Of a stretch of DNA of 64,000 bases, positions 22,105-33,337 are shown one piece after another (the first letter of the stretch is position 1; the number at the start of each line of letters is the position of its first letter). The stretch spans positions 17,226,701 to 17,290,700 of the forward strand of contig NC_053180.1 of the NCBI RefSeq assembly GCF_905163445.1. The letters run 5' to 3'. The notes beneath the pieces are model-generated. The model had not been told where the DNA came from and searched no databases. It worked only from the letters and a program-made list of their open reading frames with translations. This stretch comes from Pararge aegeria (Eukaryota; Arthropoda; Insecta; Lepidoptera; Nymphalidae). The translations under genes were made by a program, and so were the position numbers.

Positions 22105-22367
22105 CAGGGTTCCCCAACGTGGGCGCGGAGCCGTAGAAAGCATAGAGGTAGGTAGTAGTAGTAGCCAGGCGCAAGGCACTTCATCTGTATTTAAAAAGAA
22201 AACCAACAATAATAATTCAATTTCACCGCCGTGAAAATTCCTGATCAGCCCACTGCAAAACAATGCCAAGCCAACCAAAACACAAGCCATTGAAAAATTG
22301 TGCGGGTGCCGTGATAAGTCCTAAAGTTGATAGTGTGCCGCGAGCTTAAAAAGGTTGGGAACCCCTG
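22105..22367. mobile_element. hAT-like MITE
   Basis: A 263-bp element with imperfect terminal repeats: CAGGGTTCCCCAACGTGG on the left and, reversed, CAGGGGTTCCCAACCTTT on the right. The 8-bp flanks agree only partly, so it is an older insertion or the ends are off by a base. Confidence 0.65.
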
Positions 22368-22423
22368 GTGTAATACAAATGTTGTTAAAATGGCTTATCT
22401 ATCTAGAATGAAAAAGTTTAGGC

Positions 22424-22502
22424 CGTAATCTACCACGCTGGCCATCTTTGGATTGGTAAACTTCAAACTTAATGCAGGTTTTCCCACAATGTTCCCTTTG
22501 TT
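22424..22502 (-). repeat. SINE-2 fragment
   Basis: About 80 bp of the middle of SINE-2 in antisense (accacgctggcc to cacaatgttccc). It lies just beyond the 3-prime end of gene X. Confidence 0.5.
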
Positions 22503-22688
22503 AACCTCATATACTGTCTGTTTGTAAATCAAATTAAAGCATTTTATATATATAAAGCTTAAAAAAGCATAAAAAAAGCTTAAAACGCAAGGAAACTTTA
22601 AAAAGTTAGCGTGCCGATGTTTAAAGTAGGTAGGTAAGTTGTAACTTTTGAGTAACATAACAAATTAAAGTAGGTAACAAAACTATTA

Positions 22689-22694
22689 TTTATT
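22689..22694 (-). terminator. Polyadenylation signal AATAAA for gene X
   Basis: A canonical AATAAA lies about 37 nt after the stop of gene X. Confidence 0.6.
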
Positions 22695-22730
22695 ACAATC
22701 ACAATAAGATGCATATTTATCATCAAACAG

Positions 22731-22883
22731 TTAGTCTGTATCTACAAGATCAAAGGTTTGCACTAATTTGAGTATAAAAGTGAAGGTGGACGCGTACAAA
22801 AGCCACGCTGCTAAAGCGTGATCATCTTCGAGTATTTCAATGTATCTGCCACTCAACAACAAGCGCAACTCCGTGACTAACAA
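22731..22883 (-). CDS. Gene X exon 7 (TM7, terminal)
   Basis: 50 codons and a TAA, after acceptor TTTTTCAG. It contains LLVTELRLLLSGRY, an acidic EDD turn and a final hydrophobic helix, and ends FDLVDTD. Confidence 0.85.
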   Translation of the reverse strand: MLVTELRLLLSGRYIEILEDDHALAAWLLYASTFTFILKLVQTFDLVDTD

Positions 22884-25800
22884 CTGAAAAAGTATAAACA
22901 TATTTAAAACGACTACATCTGCAAACACTGACTTTGCAAAGAGTTATGGGCGAGCTTTAATGACTAGGCTAGACTAGGTTATTAAATTAATTACATGGTT
23001 TCAATTTTTCTTTTCATGTACAATTTCCTAAAAACGATAGTTAGGTAAGTTATGTAAGGATGTAATTTTGTTTTCTTCCTTTATTTTCTTCTCTCTGTTA
23101 CCTTCTTATAAATAAACTTCGTAACCGATCTTTTTGACATCTGGCACATAGATGACTTGCATACCAATATATAAATAATGGTTTGTACGCCGTAAAACAG
23201 CTTCCTCAAACGAATTAACCGTTAACGATAGACGATAATTCAAGAGCTGGTCAAAGCATTTACTTACTATGAAGATAATAGTTGTTGCGATCAACAAATA
23301 ATGCAATTTCGCAAATATAAATGTATATCCCACAAAAAGGTAGCATATTAAAGCCAAGATTATAGCGGAAGACCCAAATAGTATCACAACCAGGTATAAA
23401 AACCAGGTAGTGAAGTCCCACTGAAATTAAAAGTATACAAATTATTTTACCACGTTATAAAACCTTTAATAATAATAATATATCTATCTTCCGTCTTCAG
23501 TAAAATCTTAGTCGTAGCACTTTTTTCAGATTTGCCTCACAATCGTTCGCCAATCCTCCTTATTTTCTAATAGCCTAGTATACTCAGAAAAAGAAATATC
23601 CTATACTAATTTGTACATTCATCATCATCATCATATCAACTCATTACCGTACAAGGCACAGGTCTTCTTTCACAATGAGAAGGGGTTAAGGACATAGTCC
23701 ACCACTCTGGTCCCGTGCGGTTTGGTGGACTCCACACACCTTTGAGAAAATTACAGATACTCTCAGGCATGCAGGTTTCATCACGATGTTTTCCTTTAAC
23801 GTTGAAGTAAGTGATATTTAAATTTCTTAAAACGCACATAACTTCGAAACGTTGGAGGTGCGTGCTGGGATTCAAACTCGGCCCCCGAAAGTTAAGTCTA
23901 ACTCCTACCCACTGGGCTATTACCTATTATTCAAACCGCAGATTTAAATTATTTACATCCAAAAGGCAAACTTATATTTTTAGATCTAACAAAGTGGATA
24001 ACAATTTTGACAAAGCATTAGAATGTATAGTAAATAACAAGTTTTTTGACAACCTCCCTGGCTCAAAGGTGAGCGCTGTGAATTTAAGTAAGAGCTCGCG
24101 GGTTCGATTCCCGGCAAGTACAATTTGGAAATTTATAATTTCTGAACTTTCTCTGGTCTGGTCTGGTAGGTGGCTTTGCCGGTGGCTAGTTACCACCCTA
24201 CCGACAAAGACGTGCCGCTAAGCGATTTAGTGTTAGCCCGCTACCATCTTGGCATGCATCATCACGCAGATTACGCGTCATAAGACTGCAGTCAACGGCT
24301 AACTTGTAATGGAATTTAAAAAAAAGCTTGAGTTTCTTCATACCGCTCAACAGACACAATACAAGATGTAATTGCTTGATACGCTAAGCAACATAGCTTC
24401 AAATATGCTATCCAATAGCCATATGAGACTATATCGTAGACTTCCGGTAATTTACGCCTGTTTCTATCCAATACATAAATAGTTGGAAAATCCAAAAGTG
24501 CAACCCTCATAATCTCATTCATTACAACATTACAATTAAATTGATTATTTGTAAATAATAATTAAACTACATCTAATTAAAAAAAAAATAATAGGCTTAT
24601 ATTCCTCAAAACACTGAAGCCTATGAAAAAAAAAAACTCGATAAGTGAAGTATTTCGCTCGTTATCGTGACCACAAGATACGGAATCCGCACACACAGAC
24701 ACACGGACGTCCAAGACAGAACTCTTTTAAACAATTCTTCAATTAGTTTAAATAATAAAAAGAGATCTAAAAATATCATGAGTGTTAAAAATTGTGTTTT
24801 TTCTCAAGATTTGTCTATTTATATTCACTTATAAAAGCAATAAAGAATAAAAAAGTGACATTTTAAGTTGGAGAATCACTCGGTGTGCGTAAACTGACAG
24901 TAATACTCACCTCAACGCTTCGCTCATGAGGCGTGCAAAAAGTATTAAACTTACAGGTGTTAAAGCCAGTAATAAGCATATCACTATAGCAACTGTTAAT
25001 CCAATGATCGCCAACATAAGATGAAGCTGTATCTCCCAGAGAGCAGCGAATCCTGCTATAAGGCAGCTCAGCGCTGGTACCTGAATATTAGATATATGAA
25101 TGTCCAGATTTGAACAATGCAATGCCTAAACATGGAACGCCTAATCTAAGGAGATTCCTAGGCAGTGGCGTGCATAGAGGGTGTGCACAGGGTATGCAGA
25201 TGATATAAAATGAAGAAATCTCCATTACGAGTTTTATAAATACTTTTTATAACTCTTACAATGTCTATCCTTAAGTTTTTTATAACTCATACTGGAGATT
25301 TTCTTCATTTTATATCATCTGCATACCCTGCGCATACCCTCTATGCACGCCACTGTTCCTAGGCATACATTAACCGTTCACCAGAGTTGGTGAACCGTTT
25401 ATTATCAATAGATATCGCCTAAATCCAGGTGTGTTTAGTGTGAATCGGTATAAATAAATATTATCGTCAGCCTATTAACTGTGCCACTCTAAATACGGGC
25501 AATCTTCCTCATGGGAGAGCTAGACCTACCAACTTGCTCTATTGCGGGATCGTGGATTTCCAAGTTTAAATCACATAATATCTAGGGCAAGCAGTGATAG
25601 CGCATTGGGTCGGAGCTCGACTTCACTTTCGGGGGGCCGAGTTTGAATCCCAGCACTCACCTCTATCTTTTCTAAGTTATGTGCGTTTAAAGTGGTCAAA
25701 ATATCACTTGCTTCAACGGTGAAGGAAACATCGTGAGGAAACCTGCATGCCTGAGAGTCCTACATAATGTTCTTAAAGATGTGTGAAGTCCACCAATCCG

Positions 25801-27675
25801 CACTGGGCCAGCGTGGTGGACTACGCCTCGCCTTCTTCGTGTGAATCTCAATCCCATGATCTGTAGTGGACCGGTAACGGGTTGATTCACTGTATCTAAT
25901 CCTAATCGTTAAAGTTAGTTTTTTGCTTCTATGATATAACTGAGACAGTGATACGATTTTTACTGGAGTGGTATAACTAGAACTGGAACATAACATAAAG
26001 CCATCACACAAAGTTCTTACCCCTAGAACCAGTCCAATAATATTATGTGGCTTCACTCTGGCCCACGCTGAACAAGCCCAAAAATAGTTCACTGCCATCG
26101 TGGCGATTCTGAAAGAGAAATCATTGACACCATATTCGACTGCTGATTACAAATAATAGTCATCATCTTCAGTTCCCTCAGTAATGGAACAATAATCAGG
26201 CTAATTATGGTGATTGATGAAAACTTGCTTCCTACACACATCAAAGTTCTACTCACACAGAATAAAGTATTATCGAACCACAGTATTTTTCAAACGTCCT
26301 TCGGCATCTGCAATAAAAAAAGTGTTATTTTATAATAAAGGTAAAACAGTAAAAAAAGAAATATAAGGTCACGACTTTAGCCTTCCCCATTTCAAGGGAA
26401 TCCACGTAGGCTACTCCACCTTTTTGAAATTATGTGCGTTTTTAAATATTTTCAGGACTTCTACTTCACTTCGGGGGGCCGAGTTCGAATCCCAGCACGC
26501 AACTCTTACTTATCTAAGTTATGTGCGTTTTGAGTAAGTTAAATAACATTTGTGTCAACGGTGAAGGAACACATTGTGAGGAAACCTGCATGCTTGAAAG
26601 TTTTCTATAATGTTCTCAAAGAGGTGTGAAGTCTACCAAACCGCACTTTGCCACTTTTGCACTTTGTAAATCTTTCTGATCTTAAGAGGTCTATCTAGGG
26701 ATATCTTCTCAGTAAAAGGTTTATCAAAATACCCTTATCTGGCTAACTAGTAAAAACAGTATTTCAGTAAACAGGGACTCCTGACTTAAGATACCACCAG
26801 CAAAACCGAAACGCAAGCATACACATACACTCGGTATGTGTATTTGTTCTTTAAAGTATTTTTGTGAGATATTACAACATGTTATTTAAAAATAAATATA
26901 ATTACACAAGTATAATAACAATGTTGAAAATGGCCGTTGTTATGAGCATTGCCAATAATATGAGAAACACTTTCGTGAGAAATTTGTTGCCAGTTTTCGG
27001 CTCATATACCAATTCCTTAACAAATACACGCTCCTGACCTTCTTGTTCTAGCCATCTAATCGCATGTGTTCCTAAAAAAATCCATGTATTTTATTATAAT
27101 ATTACTGCACTTAAATTATAAAATCGATCGAATCGTGTCTTTTTTTTAATTCTTATTTAACCTATGCTAAGCTCAGTAACGATCTTCACCTCTGATACTG
27201 AGATAGCTTGCTTCCTGGAGTACGAATTTATTTTCTTGGGAAAGCATCCTGCGTCTGTTGCATTGGTATTGAGAAAAATAAACATTATTACCTGCGCACG
27301 GAGTAATAGCAAAACCAATAAGTCCGGAATAGTGATAGTTTCCCGCGGGTAACTATTACTAAAAAAAAAATTAAACCAAAGGTAAGGAAATATTAAATGA
27401 AACGCTCCTTTCTAAACCCACTTTTATAATCTAGTAATCCTCAGCTTGATTAGTATTTAATTCATTTTCCATATTCCATGATTCATCTTACCTTGAGGTT
27501 TTTCTATCTTTTCTACATTGACCTTAGTATCAAGTACTTCTCCACCATCTCCGACTTTTAGTGGGGCTTGTTCTGCTTCCTTTAATTTAGCATCTATTTC
27601 ATGTTCTCTAAAGTGACCAAATTTTGTATCAACTATCACAGTCTCCTCTTTATTTTTGTCATTTGCACTTCTCAT
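22731..27675 (-). CDS. Gene X: TMBIM/lifeguard-like multi-spanning membrane protein (complete)
   Basis: Seven exons: 27675-27492, 27071-26906, 26307-26257, 26108-26021, 25080-24955, 23420-23268 and 22883-22731. They sum to 921 nt, exactly 306 codons plus a stop, with every joint in phase. Residues 1-91 are charged and hydrophilic. Membrane segments lie near 92-116 (TM1), 128-148, 155-175, 182-203, 210-232, 237-256 and 280-297. The length is ordinary for a lifeguard protein. Family marks are VKPHNII before TM3, WDFTTWF at the start of TM5 and a polar loop with SGRY and EDD before the last helix. The acidic residue of the YDTQ-like motif is replaced (VTEL here), and the last helix has LYAST where typical proteins have LYLD. 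Alignment was by eye from family knowledge, so the residue-level statement is inference. The neighbours are paralogues A and B on the same strand. Confidence 0.85.
23268..23420 (-). CDS. Gene X exon 6 (TM5-TM6)
   Basis: A 153-nt, phase 0-0 exon with acceptor AATTTCAG and donor GTAAGT. It runs from WDFTTWFLYLVV to LIATTIIFI. Confidence 0.85.
23618..23925 (-). repeat. SINE-2, near full length, intron 5 of gene X
   Basis: Starts with a CAT-rich tail and runs through ggtttcatcacgatgttttc to the tRNA-like head at 23905-23925. It lies in sense orientation relative to gene X. Confidence 0.75.
24045..24312 (+). repeat. SINE-3, intron 5 of gene X
   Basis: Head gacaacctccctggctcaaa, B-box gggttcgattcccgg and body ctgaactttctctggtctgg. 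Decayed near the tail. Confidence 0.7.
24955..25080 (-). CDS. Gene X exon 5 (TM3-TM4)
   Basis: A 126-nt, phase 0-0 exon with acceptor ATATTCAG and donor GTAAGT. It runs from VPALSCLIAG to CLLLALTP, aligning with CLILALSK of gene A. The frame stays open past the donor to 24910, which hides the exon end from a simple ORF scan. Confidence 0.85.
25163..25355. mobile_element. hAT-type foldback MITE, copy 2, intron 4 side of gene X
   Basis: A 193-bp element with terminal repeats CAGTGGCGTGCATAGAGGG. It is flanked by a perfect 8-bp duplication, ttcctagg, at 25155-25162 and 25356-25363. The inside is largely a second inverted repeat, so a transcript would fold back on itself. Confidence 0.9.
25593..25888 (+). 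repeat. SINE-2, full length, intron 4 of gene X
   Basis: Head gcgcattgggtcggagctcg, B-box gtttgaatccc, and the expected body and end (ccggtaacgggttgat). Antisense to gene X. Confidence 0.8.
26021..26108 (-). CDS. Gene X exon 4 (TM2 to start of TM3)
   Basis: An 88-nt exon with acceptor CTCTTTCAG and donor GTAAGA. It encodes IATMAVNYFWACSAWAR followed by VKPHNIIGLVLG. Confidence 0.85.
26257..26307 (-). CDS. Gene X exon 3 (51-nt mini-exon)
   Basis: Acceptor TTATTGCAG, donor GTGAGT, phase 2-2. It encodes CRRTFEKYCGSIILYS, the TM1-TM2 loop. It is two codons shorter than the 57-nt mini-exons of A and B. Confidence 0.8.
26458..26660 (+). repeat. SINE-2, both ends truncated, intron 2 of gene X
   Basis: From cttctacttcacttcggggg to gtctaccaaaccgcacttt. 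Confidence 0.75.
26906..27071 (-). CDS. Gene X exon 2 (TM1)
   Basis: Acceptor TTTTTTTAG; donor GTAATT, fixed by the required phase 2. The polar segment GTHAIRWLEQEGQERVFV leads into the hydrophobic FLTKVFLILLAMLITTAIFN. Confidence 0.8.
27492..27675 (-). CDS. Gene X exon 1
   Basis: 61 codons plus one base from the ATG at 27675. It is rich in Lys, Glu and Asp, with no membrane segment. It ends CAAG before donor GTAAGA, like gene A exon 1. Confidence 0.8.
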
Positions 27676-29040
27676 TTCTTAATTATTTTGACGTATTGTC
27701 TAGTTTTATGTCCTACGAGCATATATGCTGTACTTTGTGTGTATTTTTAATTCTCTGAGTAATTTTGATATCTAAAATTATATTACGGAAAAAAATTACA
27801 CATACGCTGATTCACAACCTAATTTAAACAAAAACGATATTATAAATCTCTTTCTTGTGAAATAATCACCAAAATTTAACCTTAACCTATCTTAAATTGC
27901 ACATTCCTTTAATTTTCTCGCGTTACAATTTGTGTTTCTCGTTGATTATAAAAAAAATAACGCTAACCTAACTTGGCTGTAATTATAAACGATTTTTTTA
28001 CACAACTAATTTTAATTTTTTCCACCACAGAGAACACGTGGAGAAAATTGTGAAAAACTCACTCAGGCATGGAAGTTTCTTGATCATTAACCGTTAAAGC
28101 AAGAATTATTTAAATAATTGCTTTAATTTAATGAAAAAGTGTTTTTGGTTAACCAAAAAAAGTAACCACAAGCTAACTAAGCTGTTAAATAGTAGGCCGC
28201 ATCTGACAGTCGAACCAATGCTATAAATAAACCAACCAACACTCGGCAGCTAAGCCAACGATGATAATTTTCCGTATTTTTTAACTTTTTAACTAGATAA
28301 GATAGATTAGAGAATCGCATACACGCCTAGTCTAACAACAAACTTAACCGCGTTTTATTTCTCTATTTTTTTTAGGTTCTTTAACAAGAGCATGCTGGAG
28401 TTTCTTCAATATTCTCGGCAACAGCCTTCTTTTTATTTCTATTTCGTTACCGTAACTTTCGGAGTTTAACCGTTCATTAATTATTGAATGAAACAACGGA
28501 ATGACTGTCTATCCCCCTCATTTAAAATGCCTGTGGCCAGTAGAGGGTCAATGACTGACTGACTCATTAGTCAGCTGATAATGATTATTATGGATATTAA
28601 ATTATAATATTTTATACTTACAAACATTAGTCGAATATGATCATAATTTTGACTGCAGAACTGCAGATAATAAGGAAAATAATATTTGCCTTATTTACTG
28701 AGAATAAAAAAAGATTGATTCAATTATTGGCTCTAGTAGTAACATATTATGATTTTCTCTCTGACAGATTGTCTTGTTTTCAGAGTATCATCGAGATGTC
28801 AGATCAGTTCAGAAATAACCTAAGAACAATTAATAGGTATATAAAATCGTTCTGTATATTTACGTTCATCATATAAATTCGGTATATATCTGATCGCTCA
28901 AGGTAAAAGACAAAACAACCAGTTTTTACATATAATAATCTTGTACTTAGTGTTGTTTATTTAAACGTACTCTCTGTGTTATTCGTAAAGGATTATTGTT
29001 ACAGTGTCTTATGAAATTATCCATTGTTGACAACATAAAA
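27676..29040. other. Upstream region of gene X; no promoter element identified
   Basis: AT-rich, no repeats recognised. The frame at 28637-28876 has no family resemblance. The promoter of gene X is expected in the left part. Confidence 0.4.
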
Positions 29041-29059
29041 TCTCAGTAAGCTACTTTCG

Positions 29060-29255
29060 TGATAAGGCTCCTGTGTATTGGATATTCGGATCACGTATTC
29101 CCATACCATGTCTATCTAAAGGACTTACACACCTATCATGGATTCTATTTTTACCCCAAATCCTATACTAATGCCTTCATATAGAGGGAATCATATCAAT
29201 AGGGATGGTTACATCATTTCAACCGTATTCCAGAAAAGAAAAAGGTTATCAATTT
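29060..29255 (+). repeat. Unclassified repeat, counterpart of 21660-21890
   Basis: Shares the ordered phrases described for 21660-21890. Confidence 0.5.
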
Positions 29256-29291
29256 GATCCAACGCATGTATTTTATTTATTTGTTTATTAT

Positions 29292-29555
29292 TTACTAGTT
29301 TCTGCCCGCGACTTCGTCTGCGTGAACCTACTTAAGGAATCGAGATAAAAGGTAGCCTATGTTATTTTCTATGTCGAAGGCTATATGCATGCCAAATATC
29401 ATCCAAATAAATTCAGTAACAAACATCCACACTTTCACGTTTATAATATTAGTACGATGTATATATTGTGATTGTGAACATAAGATACATGAAGTGTTTA
29501 AAGGAAAGCTTATCTCTATAAGAGATCTTTTCAAGCTACCCCAAGATACTAAATG
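29292..29555 (+). repeat. CTAG-type repeat joined to a LINE tail, second composite
   Basis: An internally shortened CTAG-type element (gcccgcgacttcgtctgcgt to tataatattagta). It is joined to the LINE tail gtgattgtgaacataagata exactly as at 16340-16470. Confidence 0.65.
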
Positions 29556-29559
29556 ATAC

Positions 29560-30270
29560 TAATACATAATAAAATTTGAATATATTATAATAAATATTAT
29601 ATTATGTAGTAGTCCAACCTTAAATTTCAACATGCCAGTTTACGTTGGTACTGAACTATACGACCTGTCCTTAGATTCTACTTTTTATTTTACCATTACA
29701 GAACCGTCCTCTCGCTTCTCTCTTTCTCTCTCTTCATCCTTTTCTCCCTTTTTCTCTCAATTTCTTTACTTATTCTTTTATTCGTAAAGATTTTGGTCCT
29801 GGTGAGATTTCAGTATCGAACACGTATCTTCATGACGTTGTTGCCGCTGTATTTACAGGGACATAAGACTGACCTCACATAACCTACGCCCCAAGTTTAT
29901 TAACACTGCGGCATGACCTGCAATATGTTGGCTTTAGGATATGACTTACCATCATATCAGTTAGATCGTACTTATTATTTAAAATTATAAAATAACAGCA
30001 AACTTTTCTAGTAAATAATGCTTTTTTTTATTCTAACCATCCTGGCCAGGACCTAGCCATTCAAATTCTTACTAGCAATAAAAGCAAACGTTTAAGTGTC
30101 CATTTGATAGTCTAGACTGTGGCGTTAGAGCTCTCAGCTTGCGTGGGCTAGATAAATAGTTCCATGAACGTTCTGCGAACTGCCTTTTAAATACCTCAAT
30201 TATACAGATAACTACGTTGTTGATTCGTTAAATCTTTTATTAATTTGATGTATAAGGTTTAGGTGTCGAT
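29560..30270. other. No recognisable feature
   Basis: AT-rich, with a CT-rich run (tctctctttctctctcttc) near 29715-29760. Confidence 0.4.
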
Positions 30271-30277
30271 TTTTTTT

Positions 30278-30572
30278 TTTATTCCACTACAAGTTAGCGT
30301 AGTAAGCACACCTGGTGGTAAGTGATGATGCAGTTTAAGATGGTAGCGGGCCAACTGTAAGAGAGCATGGTAAAGCGTCGCACCGGAACACTAAATCGCT
30401 TAGCGGCACGTCTTTGTCGGTAGGGTGGTAACTAGCCTCGGCCAAAGCCTCCCACCAGACCAGACCAGAGAAAATTCAGAAGTTATAAATATCCAGATTG
30501 CCCCTACGGGAATCAAACACGGGACCTCCTACTTAAACTCACAGCGCTCACCGTTGCGCCAGGTAGGTCGAC
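30278..30572 (-). repeat. SINE-3, full length
   Basis: Includes agtggaacacta-type body, cagaccagaccagagaaaat and the antisense B-box tcaaacacgggacctcctac. Confidence 0.75.
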
Positions 30573-30699
30573 ATAATGTTTCTTAAATAACGTAAATGTA
30601 ACACAACTATTAACCCATAAGTACTTACTCGTGATAACCGAGCAGTAACTTCAGAACATATATGCATCGTGAAGGTGTTTTAAACATAAACATAGATAA

Positions 30700-30845
30700 A
30701 AACACTACGACAATACACACATCGCCATCTAGCCCCAAAGTAAGCGTTGCTTGTGTTACGGGTACTAATTATTTTTATGAATAATATACATAAATACTTA
30801 TAATATACAAACACACCCAGATACTGAAAAGCAGGTTGTGGCTCT
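30700..30845 (-). repeat. SINE-1 body, head missing
   Basis: Runs from ctacgacaatacacacatcg to cccagatactgaaaag; the tRNA-like part is replaced by other sequence. Confidence 0.7.
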
Positions 30846-30984
30846 GTGCTCTATAACCCTGTCTCCCCAAGGAGTAAAATAAAACAACTGTACCAACTAT
30901 AATACTGTATATTAAGCTTCTCTATAATTCTATATCACTTATTCTTCTCTATATCACTTGTTACCTTGAAAAAACTCTAATACC

Positions 30985-31050
30985 AGTTCGAAATGCTGTC
31001 TTCTGCAGAGAAGGAAACTGGCAAGAAACTCTACCGTTGCTCTTTTATTC
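30985..31050 (-). repeat. LINE tail fragment
   Basis: ctgcagagaaggaaactggcaagaaactc corresponds to the tail at 56500-56545. Confidence 0.5.
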
Positions 31051-31059
31051 AATCAATTA

Positions 31060-31838
31060 AAACAAGACTTATAAACACAATTCCAACATTGTCATATGTT
31101 ATAACACTAGGCCCTTTGATACAAGACATATAAGACAGGTCAAACATAACTACTATTATCACTTATAACACCAGGACTTTTGGAACAAGTTGTTTGTATA
31201 GAGCAATCTCGGCTACATATACTGTCTGTATAACATAATGCTAGGCCTACATATATGATGACTAAGTAGTCCAAAGGATATTAGAGATATACTTATCTTA
31301 TGCAACATCAGGTACCACCATAGTACTTTTAAGAACTCCATCATCAGTATACATGACTCTTGTTCCGCCACAACAATATTTCGATAAGTACATCGTTTTT
31401 CATTTTAAATCATCAATTCCCAATTCGTAACGTTCTATTACCATACTTTACTTAATCTCCTTTTTTCAATTACTTAATTCAAATCCGTGCTAACTTTTCT
31501 TTCCCGCCAATCGATCTTGTCACTCGCGTCCCCGCCATAGATCATATACTTTTCTTTGATAGTCTAGTAGAAGCTTTAATTCTATTTTCAAAACTCTATG
31601 AATATGCTATCAAGGAGTATATAAACAATGGTTTGTTGATATATTTAATATAATCATCGGGTTTATCATCGATAAAGTGCTGTAATGCCCTATTTCCTAA
31701 CAAGCGGGACTTAACGCTAATATGAACACGCTCACTTTATCAGCGATTTCTGGCTATTTCAAACTTATATCAAAATTTGGTACAACCAAATTCACAGCGG
31801 TTTGGTGTGTAGACTTCTCAAAAGCATCAACAAGTATT
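31060..31838. other. No recognisable feature
   Basis: AT-rich. The frame starting at 31722 runs into the MITE below and is not supported as a gene. Confidence 0.4.
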
Positions 31839-32395
31839 GCACGCCTCATAAGCGAACAGTTGAGGTTGTGCTCTACTCTCGACATTTCAAAAAAAGCAGT
31901 TTTCTCGAAACTGAAATTGATTTTTTGTTATTTATATTGCACTTACAGGTTAATTTGAGTACACTAATATCAAGTCAAATAATTTGTCAGGCACATAAAA
32001 TACATTTCAATAACAATTTTTTTGTTTAACATAGTAAATAATAACATTAAACATAATCTTTTCTGGACGTCCGTGTATGGACGGGTGTATGTGGCATCAA
32101 AATTGGTCGAAAAAATGATCGTATCGGAATAATTTTTTTTTAATTATCTAAAGTAACACACGACATTATTTTTTAGTTAATATGAGCGTTCAATTCACTG
32201 TCGTTAAATTTCCATGTAATTATTCTAGCTAATTTTAATTGTAACTTTCAATGTGCAATCATTATGACATTCCCGAGTCTTGTTTACAAAAAATGAATAA
32301 TAATTAATATGAAAAAAAAAATTGTAATGAGCATTGAAAGTTTCAGTTAAAAAAAAAACAATTTTATTGTGAAAAAAATGAGATTATGAGGCGTG
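31839..32395. mobile_element. Possible MITE with short terminal repeats
   Basis: Terminal repeat GCACGCCTCATAA at 31839-31851 and, inverted, at 32383-32395. A near-identical end (gcacgcctcatgagcgaa reversed) lies at 24919-24936 in an intron of gene X. Class not determined. Confidence 0.4.
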
Positions 32396-32639
32396 CACTT
32401 TTGGATTTTCCAAATTTTTTTATTTCAATCTATATAAATCAAAACTATTTACTTTTCTAAGTTTTAGACGGGCAATAAAATAAGCTACACTCCATAAATC
32501 AGCATGTAGAAAACTGGGGAACTGTAGAAAACTCTTTGGAGTTACACAAACAAAAAGTTACTCGACTGAAGTTAAACAGATTGAAACAATACGAAGACTT
32601 AGGTAGGTAATATAATGGAGGATTTAAATCATTATTATT

Positions 32640-33075
32640 ATATCAACCATTATATCGACCATTACCGGCCCATTACAGTGCAAGAGTTACCTGAAACACA
32701 ATGAAAAGGGGTTAAGGGCTGTAGTCCACCTGGCCCAGTGCGTATTGGTGGACTCCTTACACCTTAGAAAACAATATGGAGAACTCTCAGGCATGCAAGT
32801 TCCTTCACGATGTTTTCCTTCACCGTTAGAGCATGTTATATTTTATTTACTTCAAAAACGCACAAAAGGGTTAACGAGTCTACCGGTGATCATAGGACGA
32901 GGAGTTACCTTGCAGTGGTCTCGAAGACGTTTTAGATTTTATTTTCATACTTAAGTTATTTTAGGTTATTTTTGTAAAAACGCACATAACTTAAAAAAGT
33001 TAGAGGTGCTGCGTGCTGGTAACCGCACTTGGCTCCTCGAAAAGGGAGTCCTACCCACTGGGCTACCACTGCTTT
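32640..33075 (-). repeat. SINE-2 with an internal insertion
   Basis: SINE-2 phrases at 32640-32870 and 32975-33075 are separated by about 100 bp of unrelated sequence. Confidence 0.65.
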
Positions 33076-33337
33076 CAAAGTTTAAAATAAGAATAAGAAC
33101 TTTTAAACACGGAGTCAAATAGGTTGGCTCTTTGAAGCGCAGCAAGTTATCAGTTTGTTTTCTGGCATAGTCATTTAAGAAAATATAAATTTTGGGATTT
33201 GGCTCAAGAAAAAAATATCATAAAATACAATAATAATATAAATACAAATACAACGCCTGTGTGCATGTCTCCAGAAAGCTACATTCAAAGCTAAAATTAA
33301 TTGAAAAAGTACTATAATTTGCATGGATTCCTTCGAG

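Noticed and set aside
24908..24955. Alternative donor GTGAGT at the end of the extended frame of gene X exon 5
   Set aside because: It would leave the exon in phase 2, which does not fit the phase 0 acceptor of exon 6. The GTAAGT at 24954 does fit.
28637..28876. 79-codon plus-strand frame
   Set aside because: No motif, no splice context and ordinary AT-rich composition; expected by chance.
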